A stretch of 64,000 nt of DNA, from positions 1 to 64,000 of the forward strand of contig JBHIDJ010000005.1 in assembly GCA_046760105.1 (NCBI GenBank), in the 5' to 3' direction. The stretch comes from JBHIDJ01 sp046760105. Its GTDB lineage: Bacteria; Pseudomonadota; Gammaproteobacteria; Acidiferrobacterales; SPGG2. Shown in pieces: positions 33,855 through 42,485 of the stretch. The notes under the pieces are model-generated. The model saw only the letters and a list, made by a program, of their open reading frames with translations, made no database searches and was not told the origin of the DNA. The position numbers and the translations under genes were made by a program. Position 1 is the first letter of the stretch; each line of letters starts with the position of its first letter.

Positions 33855-35042
33855 ATGCGAATCTTCACACTATGTCTCGCGTTGGTGGGCATGATTACAC
33901 TGTTGTCGTGTCAAAAAACAGGACACCCCCGCCTTGAATCAGTAGCAACATACAAACGCCCATCGGGCCAGTTGGCTGTTCGTCATGACGTCAAGGCCAT
34001 TGACTTGCGTGCGCTATCGGACTTAGACACGATCATCCCACGGCTAGCGGAACAGCAGGTCGTGTTCATCGGCGAGATCCACGATCGATTCGACCATCAC
34101 CTCGCACAGCTGGAAATCATCCGGGCGCTTCACGCTATTCACGATAATCTCGTGATTGCGGTGGAATATTTCCAGGCACCGTTTCAGCGGTATCTCGACG
34201 CCTATGTTGCTGGTGATGTCGATGAAAAGACCTTGTTGAAGGAAACAGAATACTTTAGCCGCTGGGGGTTTGACTATCGGCTTTACCGCCCAATCATCGA
34301 ATATGCACGTAAACACGGGATTCCGCTGATCGCCCTCAATCTGCCCGCAGAGATAAGCAGAAAGGTAGCCCGCTCGGGCTTGGACGGTTTGAACGACAAG
34401 GAAAGGGGGCAAATCCCACGCGAAATCGACCGTTCAGATGATGCATACCGCGAGCGTCTACGCAGCGTATTCGAAAAACATCGCCAGCAAAACACCAGTC
34501 TAACCAATTTCGACTATTTCGTGCAGGCGCAGTTACTCTGGGATGAGGCGATGGCGGAGCATGCCGCCAACTATCTGCGCAGGCATCCCACGCAGCACAT
34601 GGTCATTCTCGCGGGTAACGGACACTTGCTCTATGGCGCCGGAATACCCCGCCGGCTGATGCGCCGCATACGGGTCCGCAGCGCCATCGTGATCAATGCT
34701 AGCGATGAATTACCGCATCCAGATATGGCGGACTTTCTACTGTTCCCCGCCATGATCAGCCTGCCGCCGGCCGCTAGGCTCGGCATATACATGCAAAGCC
34801 GCAACCACAGCGTTGTAATCGAAGACTTGGTTCCCGGAGGCGCGGCCATAACCGCCGGCCTAAAGAAGGGCGATCAGATTGTGGAGGTGAACGCTGATGT
34901 GGTAGCCACTCCGAGCGATGTGAAACTTGCGTTACTCGACAAGCAACCAAACGATCGTATAACCGTCGTCGTTAAGCGCGCTGATGATCATGCTGGTCAC
35001 CGCTTGATCAACTTCGAAGTCGTGTTGACGGCATCTCATTGA
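33855..35042 (+). CDS. ChaN-family haem-binding lipoprotein with a C-terminal PDZ domain
   Basis: This 395-residue lipoprotein has a signal peptide ending in the lipobox TLLSC (start ATG 33855; an in-frame ATG at 33825 is also possible). Residues about 55-290 form the ChaN/DUF399 domain, shown by VFIGEIHDRFDHHLAQLEII, NLVIAVEYFQAPFQRYLDAY and the late TQHMVILAGNGHLLYGAGIP. Residues about 300-390 form a PDZ domain (VVIEDLVPGGAAITAGLKKG, then DQIVEVNADVV). ChaN proteins bind haem in iron uptake. The added PDZ suggests a protein partner, perhaps the divergent M1 peptidase; that link is speculative. Confidence 0.8.
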   Translation: MRIFTLCLALVGMITLLSCQKTGHPRLESVATYKRPSGQLAVRHDVKAIDLRALSDLDTIIPRLAEQQVVFIGEIHDRFDHHLAQLEIIRALHAIHDNLVIAVEYFQAPFQRYLDAYVAGDVDEKTLLKETEYFSRWGFDYRLYRPIIEYARKHGIPLIALNLPAEISRKVARSGLDGLNDKERGQIPREIDRSDDAYRERLRSVFEKHRQQNTSLTNFDYFVQAQLLWDEAMAEHAANYLRRHPTQHMVILAGNGHLLYGAGIPRRLMRRIRVRSAIVINASDELPHPDMADFLLFPAMISLPPAARLGIYMQSRNHSVVIEDLVPGGAAITAGLKKGDQIVEVNADVVATPSDVKLALLDKQPNDRITVVVKRADDHAGHRLINFEVVLTASH

Positions 35043-35249
35043 TCAGTAGGTTTGAAGTTTGTCACCGAAATAATTTTCGTACAACAGTACAAGTCACTCA
35101 GAGCAACACAGGAGTTTGATAAACTTGCGACATGACAAATCACCGAAGGAACGCTTCAAGTATAACTATACGTTTCTAGATGAACCCTGCGCGCCTATAA
35201 GCGCCAAGCGACATGCTCGACATCCAGAAACCGTAAGACGCTGACCGAC

Positions 35250-35984
35250 ATGAAAGCAAGACTGGTTGCCTATCTTGATTCCATATTCGAAAGCGTCCGC
35301 AATCTGACACCGATCATCCTGGTCATTGCTTTCTTTCAGATGGTGGTTTTACGGCAGCCGTTGCCAGATCTCGGTGGCCTGCTTTTTGGCACTCTCCTGG
35401 TCATTGTCGGGTTGACACTTTTTCTACGCGGGCTCGACATGGGCCTGTTTCCAATCGGGGATTCCCTTGCCCACGGTTTTGCACGTAAGGGTAGTCTGTC
35501 CTGGCTGCTTGTCTTCGCCTTCGCTCTAGGTCTCGGCACAACCGTGGCGGAACCTTCTTTGATTGCCGTCGCCAAAAAGGCGGCCGTGGCGGCAGCAGAA
35601 GATGGCGTGATTAGCAATACCGAGTCAGCGCGCGAGGTGTACGCGCTCGAGCTCAGATTCACGGTCGGCCTTGCTGTTGGCTTTGCCATCGTCATAGGGG
35701 TAGTGCGGATTATCCGTGGCTGGCCGATTCAATATCTGCTTATTGCCGGTTATGTCGGCGTCGTCACGATGACCGCGTTTGCACCAAAGGAAATAATCGG
35801 CATTGCTTACGATGCCGGCGGTGTGACGACTTCCGCTGTCACAGTACCACTGGTGACAGCAGTCGGCATAGGTCTCGCTTCCAGTATCAAGGGCCGCAAT
35901 CCGATGGTGGACGGTTTTGGCCTTGTTGCTTTTGCCTCACTCACACCGATTATCTTCGTGATGGCTTACGGAATGCTAACCTGA
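35250..35984 (+). CDS. DUF1538 membrane protein, UmpA-like
   Basis: This 244-residue integral membrane protein has about six or seven hydrophobic segments. The DUF1538 hallmarks are GLGTTVAEPSLIAVAKKA after the third helix and AYDAGGVTTSAVTVPLVTAV near the end. A DUF1538 pair named UmpAB has been reported as a two-component sodium/potassium-proton antiporter in Halomonas; extending that function here is inference. The stop overlaps the start of the next gene by one base (TGATG), so the two should be made together. Confidence 0.85.
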   Translation: MKARLVAYLDSIFESVRNLTPIILVIAFFQMVVLRQPLPDLGGLLFGTLLVIVGLTLFLRGLDMGLFPIGDSLAHGFARKGSLSWLLVFAFALGLGTTVAEPSLIAVAKKAAVAAAEDGVISNTESAREVYALELRFTVGLAVGFAIVIGVVRIIRGWPIQYLLIAGYVGVVTMTAFAPKEIIGIAYDAGGVTTSAVTVPLVTAVGIGLASSIKGRNPMVDGFGLVAFASLTPIIFVMAYGMLT

Positions 35985-36853
35985 TGGAGTGGCTACATAC
36001 ATTTCTCGACGTAACACGCGATACCTTGCGTGACGTGCTCCCTATCGCGCTTATCATCTTCGCCTTCCAGGTGTTCGTTCTGCGCCGGCGCATCCCTCAC
36101 CTGAAAAGGGTGCTGTTAGGCTTCGCCTATGTGATTATCGGCATGACTTTATTTTTGCTTGGCCTTGAGCAAGCGCTGTTTCCGTTGGGCAAAGTCATGG
36201 CCGAACAGCTCACAGATCCTGTGTTTATCCATGGCACCATTGAGGCAGTAACTGATGTTTTGCGCTGGCAGGATTACAACTGGGTCTACCTGTTTGCGGC
36301 TGCCATCGGATTTTCCACGACGATCGCCGAACCGGCTTTGATCGCTGTTGCCAAGAAGGCGCACCATGTATCGGGCGGCGCCATCAGTGTACGCGGGCTG
36401 CGCGTCGCGGTGGCGGTGGGCGTAGCCATTGGTATTGCGCTGGGGTGTTTTCGCATTATCACGGGCACGCCGCTTCACTACTATATCATTGCCGGTTACA
36501 TCGTGGTGATTGTGCAAACGATCTTCGCGCCTCGTCTCATAATTGCTCTCGCCTACGACTCCGGCGGCGTCACCACGGGCATGGTGACAGTGCCGCTGGT
36601 CGCCGCCCTGGGTCTGGGGTTGGCGGGCACGGTGCCGGGGCGCAGTCCCATCATAGACGGCTTCGGTCTGATCGCATTCGCCAGCCTGTTCCCAATCATG
36701 GCCGTCATAGGCTATGCCCAGTTAGCTGAATGGCGTGAGCGCCGGAAACGCGCGCGACGGGCACAGGAGCTTTTCGATTGGTACGCCCAGAGCGCATCGG
36801 GGCAGACTATCTCTGAGACATCGGGCGGAAGCGAACCCAGAGATACGCAGTGA
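35984..36853 (+). CDS. DUF1538 membrane protein, UmpB-like
   Basis: This 289-residue paralogue of the preceding gene shares the two hallmark segments (FSTTIAEPALIAVAKKA and AYDSGGVTTGMVTVPLVAAL). It has a similar helix pattern and a polar C-terminal tail of about 45 residues rich in Arg then Ser/Gly. The inverted similarity of the pair suggests a heterodimeric transporter. It is followed 32 bases later by a PII-like gene, which points to control of the transporter by a small-molecule sensor. Confidence 0.85.
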   Translation: MEWLHTFLDVTRDTLRDVLPIALIIFAFQVFVLRRRIPHLKRVLLGFAYVIIGMTLFLLGLEQALFPLGKVMAEQLTDPVFIHGTIEAVTDVLRWQDYNWVYLFAAAIGFSTTIAEPALIAVAKKAHHVSGGAISVRGLRVAVAVGVAIGIALGCFRIITGTPLHYYIIAGYIVVIVQTIFAPRLIIALAYDSGGVTTGMVTVPLVAALGLGLAGTVPGRSPIIDGFGLIAFASLFPIMAVIGYAQLAEWRERRKRARRAQELFDWYAQSASGQTISETSGGSEPRDTQ

Positions 36854-36885
36854 AATAATCTGGCTAAAATAGAGGAAGGGCCATC

Positions 36886-37236
36886 ATGCACTTTAAACTG
36901 ATCATTACCCTTGTCGAAGACGACAAGACCGATGCGGTGTTGAATGCCACCCGCAAGGCCGGCGCGACCGGCGCAACCGTCATCAACCAGGCGCGCGGCC
37001 AGGGCCTGGAAACGAGCAAGACGTTCTTCGGTCTTGAACTCGAGACGCAGCGCGACGTGCTCATGTTCCTAGTCGAGGAGCACTTGAGTCGCAAGATTCT
37101 AGAGACCATCGCTGAGGTCGGCGAATTTGACAAGAACCCCGGCGCCGGCATTGCGTTTCAGATTGATGTTGATGATGCAGTCGGCGTGACTCAGCAGATC
37201 CGCAAACTCACTGACGCGGTGGAGGAGGAGATATGA
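36886..37236 (+). CDS. PII-like signal-transduction protein
   Basis: This 116-residue protein has the PII ferredoxin-like fold: HFKLIITLVEDDKTDAVLNA at the start, the AGATGATVINQARGQG loop entry and the GAGIAFQIDVDDAVGVTQQI end. It differs from GlnB/GlnK because the T-loop lacks the uridylylated Tyr and the usual YRGAEY region, reading instead LETSKTFFGLELETQRDVLM. It therefore belongs to the broader PII-like set that often governs neighbouring transporters. It lies in the DUF1538 operon and overlaps the next gene by four bases. The ligand is unknown. Confidence 0.8.
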   Translation: MHFKLIITLVEDDKTDAVLNATRKAGATGATVINQARGQGLETSKTFFGLELETQRDVLMFLVEEHLSRKILETIAEVGEFDKNPGAGIAFQIDVDDAVGVTQQIRKLTDAVEEEI

Positions 37237-37637
37237 GCGAGAAAAAACTCATCCGGGTGCAGGACGTGATGAGGGCCGAGTTTTATATGGTCGACGGCAT
37301 GGCTACCGTTGAGGAGGCCTTGCGCATCATGAAGCAGAACGAGACGGAGTGCCTAGTTGTCGATAAGCGCAATCAAGAGGATGAGTATGGATTGTTGCTT
37401 ATCTCCGACATTGCACGAAGCGTATTAGCCCAAGACCGCGCCCCCCAACGGGTCAATGTCTATGAAGTCATGGCCAAGCCGATAATCGCAGTTGACCCAG
37501 CGATGGACATCCGCTACTGCGCACGCCTATTCACGCGTTTCGACCTATCACGTGCTCCAGTAATCGAAAACGGTAAGGTCGTAGGCTTCGTCAGTTTCAC
37601 TGACCTCGTGATGCGGGGGCTTTCTGAGCTGTACTGA
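37233..37637 (+). CDS. CBS-pair protein
   Basis: This 134-residue cytoplasmic protein consists of two CBS motifs: VQDVMRAEFYMVDGMATVEE, then VYEVMAKPIIAVDPAMDIRY, ending GKVVGFVSFTDLVMRGL. CBS pairs commonly bind AMP, ATP or S-adenosylmethionine. Its start overlaps the stop of the PII-like gene (ATGA), so translation is coupled. With the PII-like protein it probably forms a two-input sensor for the upstream DUF1538 transporter; this is inference. Confidence 0.85.
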   Translation: MSEKKLIRVQDVMRAEFYMVDGMATVEEALRIMKQNETECLVVDKRNQEDEYGLLLISDIARSVLAQDRAPQRVNVYEVMAKPIIAVDPAMDIRYCARLFTRFDLSRAPVIENGKVVGFVSFTDLVMRGLSELY

Positions 37638-37681
37638 CGGATCGACTCGGACGCGAAATCTTTCGGTCATCCCTGTCGGAG

Positions 37682-39358
37682 TTAGGCATTTGCCGTCTCC
37701 TCGTCGCGCAAGGTGCGGCGTAAAATCTTGCCCACATTGGTCTTCGCCAGCTCGTCGCGAAACTCGACGTGCTTGGGCACCTTGTAACCTGCTAAGTTCT
37801 TGCGGCAGTGCTCAATAACCCGCTCAGCGGTTAACTCCGAATCTCGCTTCACCACGAAGAGCTTGACCGCCTCACCCGATCTCGCGTCGGGTACCCCGAT
37901 CGCGGCAGCCTCTAACACGCCATCGTGGGCGGTGACGACATTCTCTATCTCGTTCGGATAGACGTTGAAGCCGGACACCAGAATCATGTCCTTTTTCCGA
38001 TCCTCTATGTAGACATAGCCTTTTTCGTCCATGCGCCCTATGTCGCCCGTGCGCAACCAACCATCCTTCGAAATAACCTTGGCTGTCTCCTCCGGACGGT
38101 TCCAGTAGCCGCGCATCACTTGTGGGCCGCGCGCGCAGATCTCACCCGATTCCCCAAGAGCGAGTTCGTTTCCGTCATCGTCCTGAATGCTGACGTCTGT
38201 GGAGGATAGTGGCACACCGATAGACCCCGTGTAATCGCTAATACTGAGTGGATTCACACAAATGCCTGGTGATGTCTCGGTCAGACCATATGCCTCAATC
38301 AGGGGCACACCGGTAACCGCCTTCCACGATCCCGCCACGGAACGCTGTACCGCCATACCGCCACCCAAGGCAATCTTAAGGCGACTGAAGTCAATTTCAT
38401 CGAAACCCGGTGTGTTTAGCAATGCATTGAAAAGCGTGTTGACGCCCGTGATGACGGTAAATTTGAATTTCTTGAGTTCCTTGACGAAGCCCGGGAAATC
38501 ACGCGGGTTTGTTATCAACACGTTGTGGGCACCAACCTTCATATAAGTTAGGCAGTTCACCGTCAACGAAAAAATATGATAAAGCGGCAAGGCAGTAATC
38601 ACAATGTCTTCACCTTCGTTCCCGAGCGGGCTCACCCACGCGGAGGCCTGCAGCAGATTGGCCACCATGTTTCTATGCGTCAGCACCGCCCCTTTTGCAA
38701 CGCCAGTCGTACCCCCTGTGTACTGGAGGAAAGCGATGTCATCATGGGTAAGCTTCACATCATCCAGCGTTTGTGACTTGCCAGCGCGTAGAGCATTCTT
38801 GAAGCTCGTGGTGCCGTGAATATTCCACTTCGGCACCATCTTCTTGATGTGCTTTACGACCAGGTTCACCAAGGCAGATTTGGGGAACGGAAACATGTCG
38901 CCGATCTGCGTCGAAATCACTGTCTTGACGGGTGTGTTTGCCACCACGTTTTCCAATGTCGTCGCAAAATTCTCCAGAATCACGATTGCCTTCGCGCCAG
39001 AGTCGTTCAGCTGATGCTCGAGCTCGCGGGCGGTATAGAGGGGATTCACGTTCACAACGACCATGCCAGCACGTAGAATGCCAAAGAGCGCCACTGGGTA
39101 CTGCAGCAGGTTCGGCATCATAATGGCGACCCGATCCCCCTTCTGCAGACCAATAACTTTCTGCAAGTACGCGCCGAAGCTCCGACTTTGGTCATCGACG
39201 TCGTTATAAGTCAGGGTGATCCCCATGTTCGTGAAGGCCGGGAGGCGTCTATATCTGGTGCAACTCTGTTCGAAGATGTCTTTGAGCGAACTAAACTGGT
39301 CAACGTTGATTTCGGCAGGGACGCGTGCCGGATATTCTTTCAACCAGATCTTTTCCAC
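37682..39358 (-). CDS. fadD: Long-chain acyl-CoA synthetase
   Basis: This AMP-forming ligase activates fatty acids to acyl-CoA. The 558 residues show the ATP signature YTGGTTGVAKGAVLTHRN (about residue 215), the second motif YGLTETSPGICVNP, GYWNRPEETAKVI, and the hinge and C-terminal lysine region (DRKKDMILVSGFNVYPNEIE, VPKHVEFRDELAKTNVGKIL). The length fits FadD. It converges on the CBS gene and stands alone, behind about 245 bases of upstream sequence. Confidence 0.9.
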   Translation of the reverse strand: MEKIWLKEYPARVPAEINVDQFSSLKDIFEQSCTRYRRLPAFTNMGITLTYNDVDDQSRSFGAYLQKVIGLQKGDRVAIMMPNLLQYPVALFGILRAGMVVVNVNPLYTARELEHQLNDSGAKAIVILENFATTLENVVANTPVKTVISTQIGDMFPFPKSALVNLVVKHIKKMVPKWNIHGTTSFKNALRAGKSQTLDDVKLTHDDIAFLQYTGGTTGVAKGAVLTHRNMVANLLQASAWVSPLGNEGEDIVITALPLYHIFSLTVNCLTYMKVGAHNVLITNPRDFPGFVKELKKFKFTVITGVNTLFNALLNTPGFDEIDFSRLKIALGGGMAVQRSVAGSWKAVTGVPLIEAYGLTETSPGICVNPLSISDYTGSIGVPLSSTDVSIQDDDGNELALGESGEICARGPQVMRGYWNRPEETAKVISKDGWLRTGDIGRMDEKGYVYIEDRKKDMILVSGFNVYPNEIENVVTAHDGVLEAAAIGVPDARSGEAVKLFVVKRDSELTAERVIEHCRKNLAGYKVPKHVEFRDELAKTNVGKILRRTLRDEETANA

Positions 39359-39605
39359 GACTTTCTCCTCAGCAGGATGAGTTTAATCCCGAGGTTGCTT
39401 GCTCGCTAACGCATACCGGGCGCTCTGTGCCTACACGCTTCTCTTGAAGCGATCCGACCGCGGTATGTGGATTCAGATTCTGACAAGCACAATTAAAAAA
39501 CGCCAAACCTGACGCGAACGATACCTATTGTACACCCAAGGTTCGCCGAACCGTCGAACAAGAATCGGTTCGTAAACACACGCGCAATTTACTAATGCGC
39601 CTCGG

Positions 39606-40601
39606 CTACGTGTCAGAGAGCGATCGGGTGATCTGCTCGGCGTAGTGGCAAGCCACCAGCCGGCCGGCTACTGTGCGCAGCTCGGGGCGAACGCGAATGC
39701 ATTCTTCCGTCGCATGTGGGCACCGCGTGTTAAAGGCGCAGCCCGATGGCGGGTTGAGTGGCGACGGTAGCTCTCCTTTCAAGGCAATGCGCTCGGCGCG
39801 TTGGGTGGGATCGACATGAGGCGTTGAAGCCAAAAGCGCGTTTGTGTAGGGATGACGAGGATTGGCAAAAATCATCTTAGCCGAACCTTGCTCGACGGGG
39901 CGGCCGAGGTACATCACGATCACATCATCGGCGATATGGCGGACGACGGATAGATCGTGCGAGATGAATATGTAGGCGAGCTTGAACTCGTCCTGCAGGT
40001 CGACTAACAGGTTCAGGACTTGTGCCTGGATGGACACATCGAGCGCGGAGACCGGTTCGTCAGCAACGACAACCGAGGGGTTGAGCATCAATGCCCGTGC
40101 GACGGCGATGCGCTGACGTTGGCCGCCCGAAAACATGTGCGGGTAGCGGCTATAATGCTCAGGCCTTAAGCCCACCTTAGACATCATCTCGCGTGCCTTC
40201 GTCTCGCGCTCGGCCCCACGTAGGGGAGTATTGATAACCAGTGGCTCCTCGATGATCGTGCCCACCTTCTTGCGTGGGTTGAGTGAGGCGAACGGGTCCT
40301 GAAATACGATCTGGACCTTGCGACGCAGCTTTCTGATAGCTGCCCCGCCCGCAGCGGAGGCATCCTGCCCTCCGATGAAAAGATGGCCGGATGTCGGTCG
40401 CTCGATAAGCGTGAGCTGTCGCGCCAGTGTGGACTTGCCACAACCCGACTCGCCAACGACTGCCAGTGTCTTACCTGCCGCCAGCGAGAATGACACACCA
40501 TCGAGCGCCTTAAGCGTCGCACCGCGGCGAAAAGGACCGTGCGTCACCGCGTAGTGACGGGCCAAACTCTTGGCTTCCATCAGAGCGGCGACCGCACTCA
40601 T
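39606..40601 (-). CDS. dppF: Dipeptide ABC transporter ATP-binding protein DppF
   Basis: This is one of the two ATPases of the dipeptide importer. The 331 residues have Walker A VVGESGCGKSTLARQL, the signature MFSGGQRQRIAVARAL, Walker B SVVVADEPVSALD, and the C-terminal oligopeptide-transporter extension ending in a Cys-containing LNPPSGCAFNTRCPHATEEC. Its start overlaps the dppD stop by four bases. It is the last gene of dppABCDF. Confidence 0.93.
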   Translation of the reverse strand: MSAVAALMEAKSLARHYAVTHGPFRRGATLKALDGVSFSLAAGKTLAVVGESGCGKSTLARQLTLIERPTSGHLFIGGQDASAAGGAAIRKLRRKVQIVFQDPFASLNPRKKVGTIIEEPLVINTPLRGAERETKAREMMSKVGLRPEHYSRYPHMFSGGQRQRIAVARALMLNPSVVVADEPVSALDVSIQAQVLNLLVDLQDEFKLAYIFISHDLSVVRHIADDVIVMYLGRPVEQGSAKMIFANPRHPYTNALLASTPHVDPTQRAERIALKGELPSPLNPPSGCAFNTRCPHATEECIRVRPELRTVAGRLVACHYAEQITRSLSDT

Positions 40602-41575
40602 GTTTTCGCCCCCGCCACGCCCAATGGATAATGACAGCGCACAAGACTGTCTTGCACCCGCTGCAACTGCGGCTGCTCGCGTACACAGCGCTCGTCAGCG
40701 TATTGGCAGCGCGGATTAAAGAGGCAGCCGGTGGGGCGATCATATAGTCCCGGCACCACACCAGGGATGGTTGGCAGCCGCCGTCGATCGATATTGCGTT
40801 CGGGAAGTGCGTTCAGGAGTGCATCGGTATACGGATGACGGGGAGTCCGAAATAGCGATTCCACCTCGCGCTGCTCCGCCACTTGGCCCGCGTACATGAC
40901 GACCACCCGTTGCGCCGTCTCTGCTATGACGCCCATATCGTGCGTGATCAGCACTAACGCCATGCCGCGTTCGCGCTGCAGGGAAAGCAGAAGATCGAGA
41001 ATCTGTGCTTGAATGGTAACGTCGAGTGCCGTCGTGGGTTCGTCAGCGATCAAGAGTTTTGGGTTGCAGGCAATCGCCATGGCGATCATGGCACGCTGGT
41101 TCATACCGCCCGACAGCTGATGGGGAAACGCACGCAGGCGGCTCGCTGCGGCTGGGATGCCGACGTGCTCGAGTAGCTCAATTGCACGGGCACGACGCTG
41201 GGTACGGCTACCGCCTTCGTGAATGCGCAACGCCTCCATGATCTGAAAACCGACCGTGTAACATGGATTCAGACTCGTCATCGGCTCCTGGAACACCATG
41301 GCTACATCTTTGCCGGTGATGTGCCGACGTTGGTTCGGAGTCATCCTCAGCAGATCCGTGCCATCAAACACGAGCTTGTCGGCTGAAACCCGGCCGGGGT
41401 AACCGATCAATCCCATTACGGCAAGCATGGTGACACTCTTGCCCGAACCCGACTCGCCAACTATGCCCAGGACTTCGCCGGACTCGATGATTACGCTGGC
41501 CGCGTCAACCGCCTTCAGAGTCTCTGCGCGTCCAACGAATTCGACTGTCAGATTTTCAATCTCGAGCAGTGCCAT
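40598..41575 (-). CDS. dppD: Dipeptide ABC transporter ATP-binding protein DppD
   Basis: This 325-residue ATPase partners with DppF at the cytoplasmic face of the permease. Walker A is GIVGESGSGKSVTMLAV, the signature is QLSGGMNQRAMIAMAIA and Walker B is KLLIADEPTTALDVT. The oligopeptide extension DRPTGCLFNPRCQYADERC closes the protein. It overlaps dppC by one base and dppF by four, so the three are translationally coupled. Confidence 0.93.
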   Translation of the reverse strand: MALLEIENLTVEFVGRAETLKAVDAASVIIESGEVLGIVGESGSGKSVTMLAVMGLIGYPGRVSADKLVFDGTDLLRMTPNQRRHITGKDVAMVFQEPMTSLNPCYTVGFQIMEALRIHEGGSRTQRRARAIELLEHVGIPAAASRLRAFPHQLSGGMNQRAMIAMAIACNPKLLIADEPTTALDVTIQAQILDLLLSLQRERGMALVLITHDMGVIAETAQRVVVMYAGQVAEQREVESLFRTPRHPYTDALLNALPERNIDRRRLPTIPGVVPGLYDRPTGCLFNPRCQYADERCVREQPQLQRVQDSLVRCHYPLGVAGAKT

Positions 41576-42477
41576 CAGCGTTTCAGCCGCGGATCGAGGG
41601 CATCGCGCAGCCCGTCGCCCATCAGATTAATGGCGAGCACCGTGATCAGGATGGCAAGCCCAGGGAACGTCACCACCCACCAAGCGCGCTGGATGAATGC
41701 CAACGCATTCGAGAGCATGGTCCCCCACTCAGGTATGGGCGGCTGCGCGCCCAGACCGAGGAACCCGAGTGCGGCGAGATCGAGCACCGTGGTGGAGAAG
41801 CCGAGTGTTCCCTGAACGATGAGCGGGGCCATGCAGTTGGGCAGCACCGTAATGAACATCAGTCGCAGCAGCCCTGCCCCACTGACCCGCGAGGCGGTCA
41901 CATAATCCTTGGAAAGCTCGTTGATCACAGACGCGCGGGTGATGCGCACGTAGTGGGGAAGGACAACGATCACGAGGGCCATGGCGGCGTTGGTCAGGCT
42001 AGGACCCAGGATGGCCACGATGACGATGGCAAGCAACAGGCTTGGCAGCGCCAGCATGACATCCATCATGCGCATGATGGCGATTTCGACCACACCTCTG
42101 AAAAACCCCGCTACCAGGCCGAGAGCGATCCCCAATGCCAGCGATAGCGTCACCACCAGCGAAGCGATCGACATCGACACCCGCGAGCCGTGGATGATCC
42201 GCGACAGAATATCGCGTCCGATGTCGTCGGTGCCGAGAATGAAGCGCGTCGAACCGCCTTCGACCCAGGCAGGCGGGACGAGGAACGCATCCCGGTATTG
42301 CTCGTGGGGGTGGTGCGGCGCGAGGACGGGGGCCGCGATCGCGACCGCCGCGATCATACAGATGATAACCAATCCGATCAGCGCCCCACGGTTGGAGCTG
42401 AAATACCGCCAGAACTCGACCAGTGGGTGTGGCGGCGCCCCGGGGGCAACGGTCACCGCTTCGACATTAGCTGCCAT
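41575..42477 (-). CDS. dppC: Dipeptide ABC transporter permease DppC
   Basis: This inner-membrane permease has 300 residues and about six helices. It shows the N-terminal cytoplasmic extension of the DppC/OppC class, LVEFWRYFSSNRGALIGLVI, and the EAA loop region ITRASVINELSKDYVTASRV. The start at 42477 is chosen because a GGGGAGG site lies just upstream and the longer in-frame reading to 42630 overlaps dppB with Arg-rich sequence unlike the family. Confidence 0.92.
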   Translation of the reverse strand: MAANVEAVTVAPGAPPHPLVEFWRYFSSNRGALIGLVIICMIAAVAIAAPVLAPHHPHEQYRDAFLVPPAWVEGGSTRFILGTDDIGRDILSRIIHGSRVSMSIASLVVTLSLALGIALGLVAGFFRGVVEIAIMRMMDVMLALPSLLLAIVIVAILGPSLTNAAMALVIVVLPHYVRITRASVINELSKDYVTASRVSGAGLLRLMFITVLPNCMAPLIVQGTLGFSTTVLDLAALGFLGLGAQPPIPEWGTMLSNALAFIQRAWWVVTFPGLAILITVLAINLMGDGLRDALDPRLKR

Positions 42478-42485
42478 AACCTCCC

